Below, one piece after another: positions 36,158 through 45,873 of a stretch of DNA of 64,000 bases. This DNA comes from an uncultured Tenacibaculum sp. (GTDB lineage: Bacteria; Bacteroidota; Bacteroidia; Flavobacteriales; Flavobacteriaceae), in assembly GCF_947495995.1 (NCBI RefSeq), contig NZ_CANMAX010000003.1, positions 186,001-250,000 on the forward strand. The letters are read 5' to 3'. Both the position numbers and the translations under genes were made by a program. How positions within the stretch are numbered: the first letter of the stretch is position 1; each line of letters begins with the position of its first letter. A model generated the notes under the pieces. That model was not told the DNA's origin. It was given only the letters and a program-made list of their open reading frames with translations, and ran no database searches.

Positions 36158-36646
36158 ATGAAATTCATTAAAAATCTACTTGTAATCAACTTAGCATTAT
36201 TCTTATTCATTTCTTGTAACGATGACGATAATGATGTAGTAAATCCAGATAACGGTTCTGCTACCTGTAATGCTGTAGATTTTACTATTGCTGAGAATGT
36301 TGGATTAGATCTTAAATTCGAAGCAGAAAAGAAAGACGATTATACTTATACTTTTGAAGTGACTCAAAAAGATGCAGCCGGAGCTACAAATGTTTCTCAA
36401 AATGTAAGTAACGGAACAAATTCTTTTGTTTGGGGAGTTGGAGAAGGAGAATATAATGTATGTCTTAATGTGGCAATTGCAAATAGCTCTTGTACTCCAG
36501 AAAAAACATGTAAAACACTTATCGTGACTGCAAAAAATGTTGTAGACTTTAATAAACCTGAGACGGAAAAAACAGAAGTTTTTAAAGATAACGACGGAAA
36601 GTATAAATTAAGATTTTTAGATACCAACGGAAATGAGGTAAACTAA
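36158..36646 (+). CDS. Lipoprotein of unknown function
   Basis: A 162-residue lipoprotein (lipobox LFLFISC, Cys20) with an acidic linker (NDDDNDVVNPDNG) and a small beta-rich domain containing two Cys pairs (CNAVDF, SSCTPEKTCKTL). It resembles surface-exposed Bacteroidota lipoproteins with the acidic stretch after the lipid-anchored Cys. I do not recognise the family. It is followed by a terminator shared with the convergent GAF gene. Confidence 0.7.
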   Translation: MKFIKNLLVINLALFLFISCNDDDNDVVNPDNGSATCNAVDFTIAENVGLDLKFEAEKKDDYTYTFEVTQKDAAGATNVSQNVSNGTNSFVWGVGEGEYNVCLNVAIANSSCTPEKTCKTLIVTAKNVVDFNKPETEKTEVFKDNDGKYKLRFLDTNGNEVN

Positions 36647-36666
36647 ATGATAGAGGATTAGAAATA

Positions 36667-36697
36667 AAAAAAGAACCTCAATGTAGAGGTTCTTTTT
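36667..36697. terminator. Bidirectional terminator between convergent genes
   Basis: AAAAAGAACCTC pairs with GAGGTTCTTTTT around about 7 bases, with T tracts in both directions. It separates the lipoprotein gene from the GAF protein gene. Confidence 0.85.
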
Positions 36698-36715
36698 ATT
36701 TATGGTTCTAAGAAA

Positions 36716-39106
36716 TTATAATTTCTTAATAAGTTCGTCGATAGATAATGTAGATTTCGAATTTTCTTCATTATTGTAAATTACTTCTACACGAATTGCT
36801 TTTAATCCTGAAACACCTTGTAAGTCTTCTAATTCTAGCAATTCTACTTTCCCAAGATAATTTCTAGATTGTAAATATTTAATATACTTTAAATATTCGT
36901 TGGCATCTTTATCTTGTGAATATACAATAGCGATCTTTCCTGGTGTTGTTAAACGCTCTGTAGTTCCTTTAATATGTGCTTTGTCAATTCGTTTTTTGAT
37001 AATCTCGTAACGAATATTATAAGCTCCATCAACATCAAATTGTTTTTCATCCATTCTAAACTCTATAGCTAACGGATTACTATGGACTAATATTAATGAA
37101 GCGACACGTAAATCATGAGGTAACTTTTCTCTTAAGTTATACGCAACATTTTCCATTTCATAGGTAGTTTGTAGTTGCCATAATCTTAAGTTGTACAAGT
37201 ACAGCGAATCGTATTTCTTTTCGTTTGTTATAGATTGACCAATGTACATGTTGTATTCAACACCATCAGTTTTATAACGTTCAAAATAATGTGGAAATAT
37301 CTTTTGAGCTTCTTCCTGTTTCTTGTCTATAAACTTTGTAAGCTTATCGTTTAACTTAGTAACACTTAATTCATAATCTTTTCGTTTTTCATAAACTACT
37401 TGAAGATCATTGTCAAGCTGACCAAGATACTTATCTACCAATTGAGTTAATTCATCATTAATCTCTTTAATATGACTAAATACAGGATAAATTTCACGTT
37501 TTAAGAAATCTAAAATAGCAACTTCATCACCAGCTTTAATTCCTTGTTCTACTTCAATTAAATACTCTTGTACACGATACATTAATTCATCGTAAATAGG
37601 AAGTTTTTCCTTTTTACAAGCTTCTTTTAAAACATTAATTGCAGAACTTAATTGCTTTGTTAAATCATCTTTAATTGCTGTATTTCTAGCTAAAGAAGAA
37701 CCTTTAATGTCTAACTGTCCGTATAACGGATAAACATCCTTAAATGCTATTTTTTCAATTTTAGCATCTTCATCTTTATCTAATAATGCATTTTGATAAT
37801 TTTCAGCAGCTTCATAAAAACGCCATTTTACAGACGGATGTATAGAAGTATAATATTCTTGAATTGTAGCTTCTAATATATTTAAATATTCTTCTGAGTT
37901 TCTTTCAGCAGCAGCTTCAAAAACAGGGATAATATCTCTTAGTTTTTGTTTGTTAACTGAGTTTAACTCATAAGGTCTAGGAGAAGCCATTTCTAACAAA
38001 ACTAAATCTTTACTCATATCTGTTTTGATAGGAATAAGGATGATACTTCCAATATCTTTATTTTTTAAAATGTTAGAAAATCTATTTCCGCCAGTTGAAT
38101 CTTTGTATTTACTTACATCAGAAATTACAATGCTTTCAGTTTCTCTAAAAATTTTACTGATTAGATGATCGCAAAAATATTTTTCACAGGTAATTAGTGT
38201 TTCCTGTTCTAACATAATACTTTCAGATCGTTTTACTTTAACCTTACCATCAGTAATATTACTAATATCGAATACAGAATATCCAACTTTTAAATCTTTA
38301 ATTAAGAAAAAGTCTCTAAGATTATCTCGTATTTTTTTAGTTAAACTATCATCTTCTCTTCTAACTAAATTATCTCGAATAGATGTTATGGTTTCATCAG
38401 CAGTTACATCAAAAAGATTCATAATTCCGAATCCTTTAAATATGTATGAATTTGGAGGGAATTTCTCTCTCCAGATATCAATGTTATCAAAATTATCTAG
38501 CAATAATTTGATGTCTTCTTCAGTAATTTTTGGAGCATTTTCAGTAGGAGTGATATCCATAAAATCTCCATTAAAAGCAACTCTATAATGCTTAACTAAA
38601 TCAATTGTTTTATCAGGTATATCAAAATAGAAAGGACGTTTTAAATCTACATGATAATTATAAATTGAAGATAAAATTAATGTACAAGCATAAATATACA
38701 TTGCATCTTGTTCGAAGTTACGAACAACAAATTCATAATCTTCACCAGCATTATTCAGAATGTTTTCAAATCGTTCAGTAAACTTAAAACAAGTAAAAGA
38801 AAATGGAACCGTAGCTGCTTTTATTTCATTAGTAGTTAGTATTTCAGGAAATAAAGGATCTAAAACTAAGTTTATAATGTCTTCATACTTCTGAAGTAAA
38901 GAGAAATCTGAAAATCCTTCAATTAGCTCAGGAACTTTATCGATTTCTTCAACCATATTTTTAGCAGCTACATGAAAAGGATGTGTTTCGTATTGATTAT
39001 CAGTGTATTTTTTAAAAAGATCGTATACCTTTTTAAAACTGATATTAATATGTAGAGGTAATTCTAAATCGACATTATCATGGAAACTTCTTATGGTCAT
39101 CTTCAT
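36716..39106 (-). CDS. Large GAF-like domain protein, flavobacterial
   Basis: A 796-residue cytosolic protein without signal peptide or transmembrane segment. A GAF-like sensory domain lies near residues 260-410 (LKVGYSVFDISN, ESIVISDVSKYKDSTGGN, DIGSIILIPIKTDMSKDLVLLEMASP). It is surrounded by helical regions with no output domain that I recognise. Proteins of this length and layout are common in Flavobacteriaceae. No ligand is known. It is transcribed alone from a TAAATTTG promoter. Confidence 0.75.
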   Translation of the reverse strand: MKMTIRSFHDNVDLELPLHINISFKKVYDLFKKYTDNQYETHPFHVAAKNMVEEIDKVPELIEGFSDFSLLQKYEDIINLVLDPLFPEILTTNEIKAATVPFSFTCFKFTERFENILNNAGEDYEFVVRNFEQDAMYIYACTLILSSIYNYHVDLKRPFYFDIPDKTIDLVKHYRVAFNGDFMDITPTENAPKITEEDIKLLLDNFDNIDIWREKFPPNSYIFKGFGIMNLFDVTADETITSIRDNLVRREDDSLTKKIRDNLRDFFLIKDLKVGYSVFDISNITDGKVKVKRSESIMLEQETLITCEKYFCDHLISKIFRETESIVISDVSKYKDSTGGNRFSNILKNKDIGSIILIPIKTDMSKDLVLLEMASPRPYELNSVNKQKLRDIIPVFEAAAERNSEEYLNILEATIQEYYTSIHPSVKWRFYEAAENYQNALLDKDEDAKIEKIAFKDVYPLYGQLDIKGSSLARNTAIKDDLTKQLSSAINVLKEACKKEKLPIYDELMYRVQEYLIEVEQGIKAGDEVAILDFLKREIYPVFSHIKEINDELTQLVDKYLGQLDNDLQVVYEKRKDYELSVTKLNDKLTKFIDKKQEEAQKIFPHYFERYKTDGVEYNMYIGQSITNEKKYDSLYLYNLRLWQLQTTYEMENVAYNLREKLPHDLRVASLILVHSNPLAIEFRMDEKQFDVDGAYNIRYEIIKKRIDKAHIKGTTERLTTPGKIAIVYSQDKDANEYLKYIKYLQSRNYLGKVELLELEDLQGVSGLKAIRVEVIYNNEENSKSTLSIDELIKKL

Positions 39107-39121
39107 TCTTTTTTGTAGCTA

Positions 39122-39129
39122 CAAATTTA
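39122..39129 (-). promoter_or_regulatory. -7 promoter box of the GAF protein gene
   Basis: Reads TAAATTTG on the minus strand, 15 bases upstream of the ATG, giving a very short leader. Confidence 0.5.
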
Positions 39130-39180
39130 CGAAATGTATTTTTTAGTCGAGTTGATCTAGGACAACTTGCAAAAAAGCAT

Positions 39181-39211
39181 AAAAAAACCATCATTAATCA
39201 TGATGGTTTTT
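39181..39211 (-). terminator. Terminator downstream of the outer-membrane barrel gene
   Basis: AACCATCAT pairs with ATGATGGTT around about 5 bases, with T tracts on both strands. It lies 13 bases beyond the stop codon. Confidence 0.85.
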
Positions 39212-39223
39212 TGAGTTATTTTC

Positions 39224-42025
39224 TTAAAAGTGAAATTCTCTGACTTCTCCTTTTTGTCCTAAACTATTAAACTTCCAGCTGAAACCTAGCATAAAATATC
39301 GTTGTAATACTGTACTTTCAGAATCTTCAATGTAGTTTCCAACAACATTTCTTCTTGCATTTGTGTTCTGATTTAGTAAATCATAACCTTTTAAAGTTAT
39401 CGTTCCTTTATCTTTTAGAACTGAATATGCTAATGTTGCGTTCCAGAACCAAGCCGATCTGTTAAATCCAATTACATTCGGATTAAATGTATAGCGAATA
39501 TCATTTCTCCATTCTAATTTCTTAGGAACGTTAGTTCTTGTTCTAATTCGTAAAGAATGTCTTGTGAAATTTTGATCTTCAATATTATCGATATTAAAAG
39601 CAGTATTTGTAAAAGCAACTTCGTAGTTTGGTTCAATTACAATTTTCTTATTCCAGTTATATTCAATACCAAGTCTAGGTGTAATAGAATTTGTGGTTGT
39701 CATATTTTCAATATCATTTAAAATATTGATACTTCTAGAACCATTAGCACGTAAACCAGTTCTAAATCTAAGTGTAGATAAAGAGTCTAATTTTATGCTT
39801 TTATTATAACTAGCACCTCCAAAATAACTGAAAGCTCCGTCTGCATTTTCGTAAGTAGTTGTTCTTACTAAATCGTCTCCAATGTTTGTTTTGTTTACAA
39901 TAACATCGTTGTTAACATTTCCTCCAGCCCAAAGGAAAAAACCAGATCTTTTTTGCCAATCGTATTTGTTAAAACTAACATATACTCTGTGATCTTTACT
40001 AGGTCTTAAGTTAGGGTTACCGGTAACAATGTTTGAAGGATTAGTAACATCTGAAAAAGGTTGAAGTTGTCTAATACTAGGCGCATTATTTTCTAAATCA
40101 TAACTAACATAAAGTCTAGCTTTTGAAGGAAATCTATATCGAATACGAGCATCGATAGTAACATTATTAAAATCTTTAACTAAACTTAAATTAGGTCTCA
40201 GCTGATCTTCATTTTCTAAAGTTCTCATGGTTTGCCCAATGTCGAAATCTAGATTAAAGCTTTTTGCGTTATAAGTAACACCAACCAAAGGAGTTTTTGT
40301 GATATCATTAAACGTAAAGTTTGTACTTAAATCTGTATTGAAATTTGTGAAATCTTGAGTTGTATTATCAAAATCGAAAGTACTCTCTATTCGAGTTCGT
40401 TCATCTGTACTGTAGCGATAATTTAAGTTTACAAATAATTTCTTGGCAATAATTGGTTGTCGGTATGATAAACGAGTTCTAAAACCAGTTAAATCACTAT
40501 CTATATCAGTTCTTTGATCTCTTATTTCTGTACTAGCATTAGTTCCGAAGGTTTCGATAGTAGAGTTGTTGAAATTCTCTCCATCTGTTTGATCGAACTG
40601 ATTTGTAATCGAAGCTTTAATAAAAGCTCCTTTTTTTCCAAATCGTTTTGTAATATCTATTGTGTTTTGGAAATTTTTTGCATCAGAAGATGAGATTGTA
40701 GAACTAGAAAAACTATTGGTAAGTGCTCTGTTTTCGTCAAGAGTTTCATTAGATTGATTGAAGTTACTAGTTCTATTATTTAATGTAAATCTAGGAGAAA
40801 CATTAATTAAAAAAGTAGAATCAATCTCAATATCTAAATCAGTATCAAAACTATGATTATCGTTTTCAGTAGAACTATTAGAGTTAGAATTTGTAAAGTA
40901 AATTAACTCTCTAGTTTCAGTTGGGTTGTTTTCATCTCTAACCTGTACTGTGTATTCACGATTACTTCTATTTACATTTTCTGAACTACTTCCAGAATAA
41001 AAATAATTAGCATTTAAATCTACACCTTTACCATATTCATCAGCATATGTAGCACCAGCAGTTCTAGAGGTAATAATTCCATCACCACCACCAAAATTTC
41101 TTCCACCAATAGAGAAACTTCCGTTACTAGAAAAGCTTACTCCACCGCCATTACCAAACATTTTATTGATTTCTCCAAAACTAAACCCAGGAGAGTTAAT
41201 GTTGTTAGTACCAGCAAGTACACTAAAACGAGTGTTATTATCAAATCGGTTAACAATTGTTGCTGCTTCGTATCGTTCATCTGTTCCACCACCAGCGGCA
41301 ACTCTACCAAACCAACCTTTGTTGTTTTCTTTTTTTATGGTAAGGTTAATTGTTTTGTTATTAGCGTCTCCTTTTTCTCCAGAGAAAGCTTGAGATTTTG
41401 ACTTTGTATCTGTAATCTGAATTTTTTCAATAATTTCTTTTGAAAGATTCTTAGTTGCTATGGTAGGATCATTTCCAAAGAAAGGTTTTCCGTTCACTAA
41501 GATTTTATTTACAGCTTTACCATTTACGGTAATTTGTCCTTCTTCATTAACTTCTACACCAGGTAGTTTTTTTAATAAATCTTCTACGTTAGCATCTTTT
41601 TTAGTCTTGAATGACTTTACATTAAATTCTAGAGTATCTTTTTTAATTGTAATTGGAGCTCTAGATTTTACAACAACTTCATTAAGTACATTAGTATCTT
41701 CTTTAAGTAGAATAGTTCCAAGATTAATATTCGAATCTTTTTCTAAAAGTATTGTTTTACTATATTCACCCATTCCTACAAATGAAACATAAAGCTTTAC
41801 TTTATTATTGTATACTTTTCCTTCTAGAGAAAATCCTCCTTTTTCGTCAGAAATAGTGTAAGATAAAACAGTACTGTCTTTTGCTTTTTCTAAATGTATT
41901 GTAGCAGCTTCTATTGGTGTTTTCTCTTTTTCAGCTTTAATTGTACCCGTAATTCTAAATTTATAAGATTGAGCTTGTAGCCCAAACGATAGAATTAAAG
42001 CAATAATTGCAAATGTTTTTTTCAT
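39224..42025 (-). CDS. TonB-dependent-receptor-like outer-membrane beta-barrel protein
   Basis: A 933-residue protein. The start at 42025 gives a standard signal peptide (MKKTFAIIALILSFGLQAQ) and fits a promoter box at 42053-42060; an upstream in-frame ATG lies before that box. Residues about 25-115 form a carboxypeptidase-regulatory-like beta-sandwich, 125-220 a plug-like domain (LNEVVVKSRAPITIKKDTLEF, VEDLLKKLPGVEV, NGKPFFGNDP), and the rest a large barrel of the OMP_b-brl_3 type. No SusD-like partner is adjacent. The transported or bound ligand is unknown. Confidence 0.88.
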   Translation of the reverse strand: MKKTFAIIALILSFGLQAQSYKFRITGTIKAEKEKTPIEAATIHLEKAKDSTVLSYTISDEKGGFSLEGKVYNNKVKLYVSFVGMGEYSKTILLEKDSNINLGTILLKEDTNVLNEVVVKSRAPITIKKDTLEFNVKSFKTKKDANVEDLLKKLPGVEVNEEGQITVNGKAVNKILVNGKPFFGNDPTIATKNLSKEIIEKIQITDTKSKSQAFSGEKGDANNKTINLTIKKENNKGWFGRVAAGGGTDERYEAATIVNRFDNNTRFSVLAGTNNINSPGFSFGEINKMFGNGGGVSFSSNGSFSIGGRNFGGGDGIITSRTAGATYADEYGKGVDLNANYFYSGSSSENVNRSNREYTVQVRDENNPTETRELIYFTNSNSNSSTENDNHSFDTDLDIEIDSTFLINVSPRFTLNNRTSNFNQSNETLDENRALTNSFSSSTISSSDAKNFQNTIDITKRFGKKGAFIKASITNQFDQTDGENFNNSTIETFGTNASTEIRDQRTDIDSDLTGFRTRLSYRQPIIAKKLFVNLNYRYSTDERTRIESTFDFDNTTQDFTNFNTDLSTNFTFNDITKTPLVGVTYNAKSFNLDFDIGQTMRTLENEDQLRPNLSLVKDFNNVTIDARIRYRFPSKARLYVSYDLENNAPSIRQLQPFSDVTNPSNIVTGNPNLRPSKDHRVYVSFNKYDWQKRSGFFLWAGGNVNNDVIVNKTNIGDDLVRTTTYENADGAFSYFGGASYNKSIKLDSLSTLRFRTGLRANGSRSINILNDIENMTTTNSITPRLGIEYNWNKKIVIEPNYEVAFTNTAFNIDNIEDQNFTRHSLRIRTRTNVPKKLEWRNDIRYTFNPNVIGFNRSAWFWNATLAYSVLKDKGTITLKGYDLLNQNTNARRNVVGNYIEDSESTVLQRYFMLGFSWKFNSLGQKGEVREFHF

Positions 42026-42052
42026 AAATACTCCCGTTGTTTTTAAAGTCGC

Positions 42053-42060
42053 CAAAAATA
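42053..42060 (-). promoter_or_regulatory. -7 promoter box of the outer-membrane barrel gene
   Basis: Reads TATTTTTG on the minus strand, 27 bases upstream of the ATG at 42025. It decides the start in favour of 42025. Confidence 0.5.
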
Positions 42061-42070
42061 TTAAGAGCAA

Positions 42071-42377
42071 CTTACATATGAAAAAGAAATGTATTGAAGT
42101 GTTTGTATTAAGTATTGAGATGTTTTGGCTTTAATCTTCTCTCATTTTAACCCTATTAAAAATACTCGCTCACAACAATTTAACTTCCCTTCAAAAAAAT
42201 CAAGACAAAAGAACAAAAAAAACTAACCAAATAAAGTTAATGTTAGTTAACAATGGTTAAGAAATGTTAATTTTTAAATTAAACGTATGGAAATATATTT
42301 ATAATTGAATTTTGTGTTAAAAAAAAGGTGTTTTTATGAATTATTAGGGGTTTTTTACTGAATTCTTTGAGAATTTT
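42071..42377. other. Gene-free divergent intergenic region
   Basis: About 300 strongly AT-rich bases between divergent genes, with several GTTAA/TTAAC repeats around 42230-42275. I see no open reading frame or RNA gene. The promoter of the next gene begins at its right end. Confidence 0.5.
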
Positions 42378-42407
42378 TTGATTTATTGATAATAGCTCAT
42401 ATATTTG
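42378..42407 (+). promoter_or_regulatory. Promoter of the small secreted/PilJ-like gene pair
   Basis: TTG at 42378-42380 and TATATTTG at 42400-42407 with a 19-base spacer, a full match to the Bacteroidota consensus. The leader ends in a run of seven C (42435-42441) four bases before the ATG. Confidence 0.75.
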
Positions 42408-42444
42408 CTGCGTTGACATAAATAAAAATTAGATCCCCCCCAAC

Positions 42445-42804
42445 ATGAAAGTTCTACTAAGTTCTATACTAATGTTGTTTTTCTGTTTCACTGTTTTTTC
42501 ACAATCGGAAGAAGACTACAAAAAAACATTAGAGCTCGTTAAAAAAGCATTTAACGAAAAAAAATCCACACTATTACACGCAAAATTTGACTCAAAACTA
42601 CAAAATGAGTTAAAGGCTCAAGCGTTTGCAAAAAAGATAGATAGTTTACATGAAGATAAAGGTAAAATATCTACTTATGAGTTGATTATGGAAGAAGACA
42701 AAGAGAAAAACTATCTCGTTGAATTTGAAAACGGTTCAATGTTAATTATCCTTTATCTATCGCCAAATGGTGCGATATCGAAATTTCAGATCAAAGACTA
42801 TTAA
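42445..42804 (+). CDS. Small secreted protein, unknown
   Basis: A 119-residue protein with a signal peptide (cleavage after about residue 20, VFSQ) and a mature part that is mainly helical, then two beta strands (YLVEFENGSMLIILYLSPNGAISKFQI). The architecture resembles DUF3887-type domains of secreted proteins, but I am not certain. The gene is preceded by a strong promoter and a seven-C tract and followed 28 bases later by the PilJ-like gene. Confidence 0.65.
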   Translation: MKVLLSSILMLFFCFTVFSQSEEDYKKTLELVKKAFNEKKSTLLHAKFDSKLQNELKAQAFAKKIDSLHEDKGKISTYELIMEEDKEKNYLVEFENGSMLIILYLSPNGAISKFQIKDY

Positions 42805-42832
42805 TACTTAAAGTACATCAAATTATATTATT

Positions 42833-43675
42833 ATGAGAAAAAGACTAAAAAATATAGTTCTTACTCTAATCCTGTTATTAACAATTCATATTGGTTACGG
42901 CCAATCTAGCAATAAGTACGGTGCATTAACTTACAATAAAGCTGTAAATATCTCTGGAAAGCAAAGAATGTTAACGCAAAGAATGGGTAAGATTTACTTG
43001 TATTTACTTAGTAATCCGAATGATTTTAAGGCAAAAAAAGATTTAAAAATCACTAAGATAATTTTCGAAAAGCAAAATAGTATTCTTGCTAAAAATACTG
43101 AAGCAAGTTTAACGAAAGAGCGTATTAAAGAAGTAACTGATACTTGGGAAAAGTATAAAAAGTTCTTAGCATCGCAACCTAATAAAGACGATGCCGTTAA
43201 AATTATCAACACCAATTCTACAATTTTAAAATACGCAAACAACGTAGTAAATGCAATTATTTTAGAGTCAAAAGGAAAAACAGATGGAGACGATTCTTTT
43301 GTGGAAGAAGAAGATTCTGAATTAAAAGCAATTATTAACAAATCTGGTAGACAACGTATGTTATCGCAACGATTAGCATTATACTATTATGCTAGTAAGC
43401 CAGAACTAAAGAATGCTAAAATTGAACGTAATTTAAAAAGTGTTTATACAGAAATTGATAATGCATTAAACGATCTTTTAATATCTAGTTTTAATAATGA
43501 AAGAATAGACGAGGCTTTAGGAGATGTTTCTGCCTTATGGGAAACTGTAAAAACAAATGAAGATCGATTATTTAAGCAAGGTTACGAGGATAAAGAAATG
43601 TATAACCTAAGTAATCAATTAACAAAGAGTTTTAATAAAATCACCAATTTATACGAAAAAGTAAGAATAGAATAA
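42833..43675 (+). CDS. Secreted protein with two PilJ-type (type IV pili MCP N-terminal) domains
   Basis: A 280-residue secreted protein (signal peptide ending near YGQSS, residue 24). Two copies of the sensory helix-bundle domain are visible, each starting with the family signature: ISGKQRMLTQRMGKIYLYLL (about residues 40-59) and SGRQRMLSQRLALYYYASKP (about 171-190). In chemoreceptors and nitrate/nitrite sensors this domain is attached to a membrane signalling part; here there is no transmembrane or output domain. It probably works as a free or outer-membrane-associated binding protein. Confidence 0.85.
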   Translation: MRKRLKNIVLTLILLLTIHIGYGQSSNKYGALTYNKAVNISGKQRMLTQRMGKIYLYLLSNPNDFKAKKDLKITKIIFEKQNSILAKNTEASLTKERIKEVTDTWEKYKKFLASQPNKDDAVKIINTNSTILKYANNVVNAIILESKGKTDGDDSFVEEEDSELKAIINKSGRQRMLSQRLALYYYASKPELKNAKIERNLKSVYTEIDNALNDLLISSFNNERIDEALGDVSALWETVKTNEDRLFKQGYEDKEMYNLSNQLTKSFNKITNLYEKVRIE

Positions 43676-43760
43676 TAGAGAATATTGTTGTGTAAACTTA
43701 AAAGAAAAACAAATACATATTATTAATCATAGTTTTAAAAAACATACCCCCCCCAATATT

Positions 43761-44453
43761 ATGAAACTAAAGAACTATTTAACCATTTGTTTTCTGTGTG
43801 TCTGTTTTACCGCGATAGCGCAGAATGATGTATGTACTTCACCCAATCATGAAGTAGAAGATTTGAACAGTATTGGAAAATGTGCAATTGAAAATTTTAA
43901 GAAATCTAAACAAAAAGAATTTGTAGCAATTTCTACCAGAAGTAGAGTAGTACGAAGAAGAAATACTCGAAATATTCTTAAAATTAAAAAGGATTTAAAT
44001 GCTATTTCTAAACAAAAAAAAGTAGTAGCTAAAAAGAAACAACTAGACTTTAAGAAAGAAGAGAAAGTTGCTGAAGAAAGGTTGTTAAAGAGCTATTTAA
44101 GATTCGATCAAGTAACAGATCAACCAGTTTTTATTACTTGTTCAAATAGTACAATAGCAGATAAAGATAATTGTATTAAAGCTACAATTTCTGAAAATAT
44201 AGTAGACAATCTAATTTACCCTTTTGATGCTGCTTCTGAAGGAATAGAAGGAAGAGTTTGGGTAAGATTTATTGTTGATAAAGAAGGTTATGTGAAAAAT
44301 GTTACAACTTCTGGTCCAGATAATGGTGAATTATTGGAGAAAGAAGCGGAAAGATTAATTTCATTATTACCGAAATTTATTCCAGGAAAAAAGAACGACG
44401 ATTTTGTAAATGTCGAATATTTTATTCCAATAGACTTTGAATTAGATGAATAA
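43761..44453 (+). CDS. Secreted protein with TonB C-terminal domain
   Basis: A 230-residue protein with a signal peptide (cleavage near IAQND, residue 21), a basic helical middle (about 65-115) and a TonB C-terminal domain (about 135-228: ISENIVDNLIYPFDAASEGIEGRVWVRFIVDKEGYVKNVTTSGP, then FIPGKKN). It lacks the usual transmembrane anchor and Pro-rich spacer, so it is not a classical energy transducer. A run of eight C lies six bases before the ATG. It may act with the two upstream secreted proteins. Confidence 0.82.
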   Translation: MKLKNYLTICFLCVCFTAIAQNDVCTSPNHEVEDLNSIGKCAIENFKKSKQKEFVAISTRSRVVRRRNTRNILKIKKDLNAISKQKKVVAKKKQLDFKKEEKVAEERLLKSYLRFDQVTDQPVFITCSNSTIADKDNCIKATISENIVDNLIYPFDAASEGIEGRVWVRFIVDKEGYVKNVTTSGPDNGELLEKEAERLISLLPKFIPGKKNDDFVNVEYFIPIDFELDE

Positions 44454-44465
44454 TCTAATTCAAAG
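44435..44465. terminator. Hairpin spanning the stop codon of the TonB-domain gene
   Basis: CTTTGAATTAGAT (44435-44447) pairs perfectly with ATCTAATTCAAAG (44453-44465) around five bases. It includes the TAA stop codon and lies between convergent genes; the T tracts are weak, so termination is inferred. Confidence 0.5.
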
Positions 44466-44479
44466 TAACTAATGTTTTC

Positions 44480-45790
44480 TTATTTCTGTCTGAAATATAT
44501 ACTGATAGGAACACCATTAAAATTATAATGTTCGCGAAGTTTATTCTCAACAAACCTTCGGTACGGATCTCTTATGTACTGCGGAAGATTTGCAAAAAAT
44601 GCAAATTGAGGTGTATGCGTTGGTAATTGCATACAATATTTGATTTTTATAAACTTACCTTTTGTTGCAGGTGGAGGTGTATGTTGCATAATCTCCAACA
44701 TTGTTTCGTTAAGTTTACTCGTTTGTATCTTACGTTTTCTATTTTCATGAACTTCTACAGCAGTTTCTATAGCTTTAAATATTCTTTGCTTTGTTAAAGC
44801 AGAGATAAATACGATAGGCACATCTGTAAAAGGTTCTATTGTCTTACGTATTTTATTTTCGAAATCACGCATAGTATTGGTCTCCTTGTCAACCAAATCC
44901 CATTTGTTTACTAAAATAACAACACCTTTTCTGTTTTTTTCAGCAAGCCAAAATATCTTTTCATCTTGTCCTTCAAAGCCACGAGTTGCATCTACCATAA
45001 CAATAGCAATGTCACAATATTCAATGGCTCTAACAGCTCTCATTACAGAGTAAAACTCTAAATCTTCTTTAACTTTCGATTTCTTTCGAATCCCTGCAGT
45101 ATCTACAAGATTAAATTCAAATCCGAAACGATTGTATTTAGTATCAATAGAATCTCTTGTAGTTCCAGCAATATTGGTAACAATATTTCTGTCTTCTCCA
45201 ATTAAAGCATTGATAAAAGAAGATTTACCTGCATTTGGTCTACCAACTACAGCAAAACGAGGTAGTTCATCGATCGCTTCTTCGTCTTCTGAAGGCGCTG
45301 GAATTTCTTCAGCAATCGCATCTAATAAATCACCAGTTCCACTTCCGTTAACAGAAGAAATGGTATGATAATCACCTAAGCCTAAGTTGTAGAATTCAAC
45401 AGCATCGGCAGCACGCATAGCGTTATCTACTTTGTTTACTGCGATAAATAAAGATTTATCTACCTGACGTAGAATTTTGGCAACAGCATCATCCATTGGA
45501 GTAATACCTTGTTCAACATCTACAACAAACAAAATAATATCAGCCTCATCGATAGCTAACTGTACTTGTTTTCTAATCTCTCCTTCAAAAATATCATCTG
45601 ATCCTACGATGTATCCACCAGTATCAATTACAGAGAATTCTTTTCCATTCCATTCAGATTTTCCATAATGACGATCTCTCGTTACACCGCTTACAGAATC
45701 TACAATGGCTTCTCTTCTTTTAATTAATCTGTTGAATAAAGTAGATTTACCTACATTAGGTCTTCCTACAATTGCTACAATACTATTCAT
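44480..45790 (-). CDS. der: Ribosome-associated GTPase Der (EngA)
   Basis: A 436-residue double GTPase for 50S subunit assembly. Two complete G domains are visible (first P-loop GRPNVGKST with DTGG and NKVD; second GRPNAGKSS with DTAG and NKWD) and the C-terminal KH-like domain ([22 protein letters not shown] and PISIYFRQK). It has a canonical promoter whose -7 box ends only 4 bases before the ATG, suggesting an almost leaderless message. Confidence 0.98.
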   Translation of the reverse strand: MNSIVAIVGRPNVGKSTLFNRLIKRREAIVDSVSGVTRDRHYGKSEWNGKEFSVIDTGGYIVGSDDIFEGEIRKQVQLAIDEADIILFVVDVEQGITPMDDAVAKILRQVDKSLFIAVNKVDNAMRAADAVEFYNLGLGDYHTISSVNGSGTGDLLDAIAEEIPAPSEDEEAIDELPRFAVVGRPNAGKSSFINALIGEDRNIVTNIAGTTRDSIDTKYNRFGFEFNLVDTAGIRKKSKVKEDLEFYSVMRAVRAIEYCDIAIVMVDATRGFEGQDEKIFWLAEKNRKGVVILVNKWDLVDKETNTMRDFENKIRKTIEPFTDVPIVFISALTKQRIFKAIETAVEVHENRKRKIQTSKLNETMLEIMQHTPPPATKGKFIKIKYCMQLPTHTPQFAFFANLPQYIRDPYRRFVENKLREHYNFNGVPISIYFRQK

Positions 45791-45794
45791 GCTG

Positions 45795-45824
45795 CAAAGG
45801 TAGCGTTTCTATAAAATAAAACAA
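45795..45824 (-). promoter_or_regulatory. Promoter of der
   Basis: On the minus strand TTG (45822-45824), a 19-base spacer and TACCTTTG (45795-45802), a full consensus match. The box ends four bases before the ATG, so transcription should start at or within the first codon. Confidence 0.7.
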
Positions 45825-45853
45825 CTATTGAAGCATATCAATAGTTGTTTTTT
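45819..45853 (-). terminator. Terminator of the choice-of-anchor I gene
   Basis: AACAACTATTG pairs with CAATAGTTGTT around about 8 bases, with a T tract on the minus strand. It overlaps the -33 element of der. Confidence 0.8.
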
Positions 45854-45873
45854 ATGAATACGTAAATTAGTTC

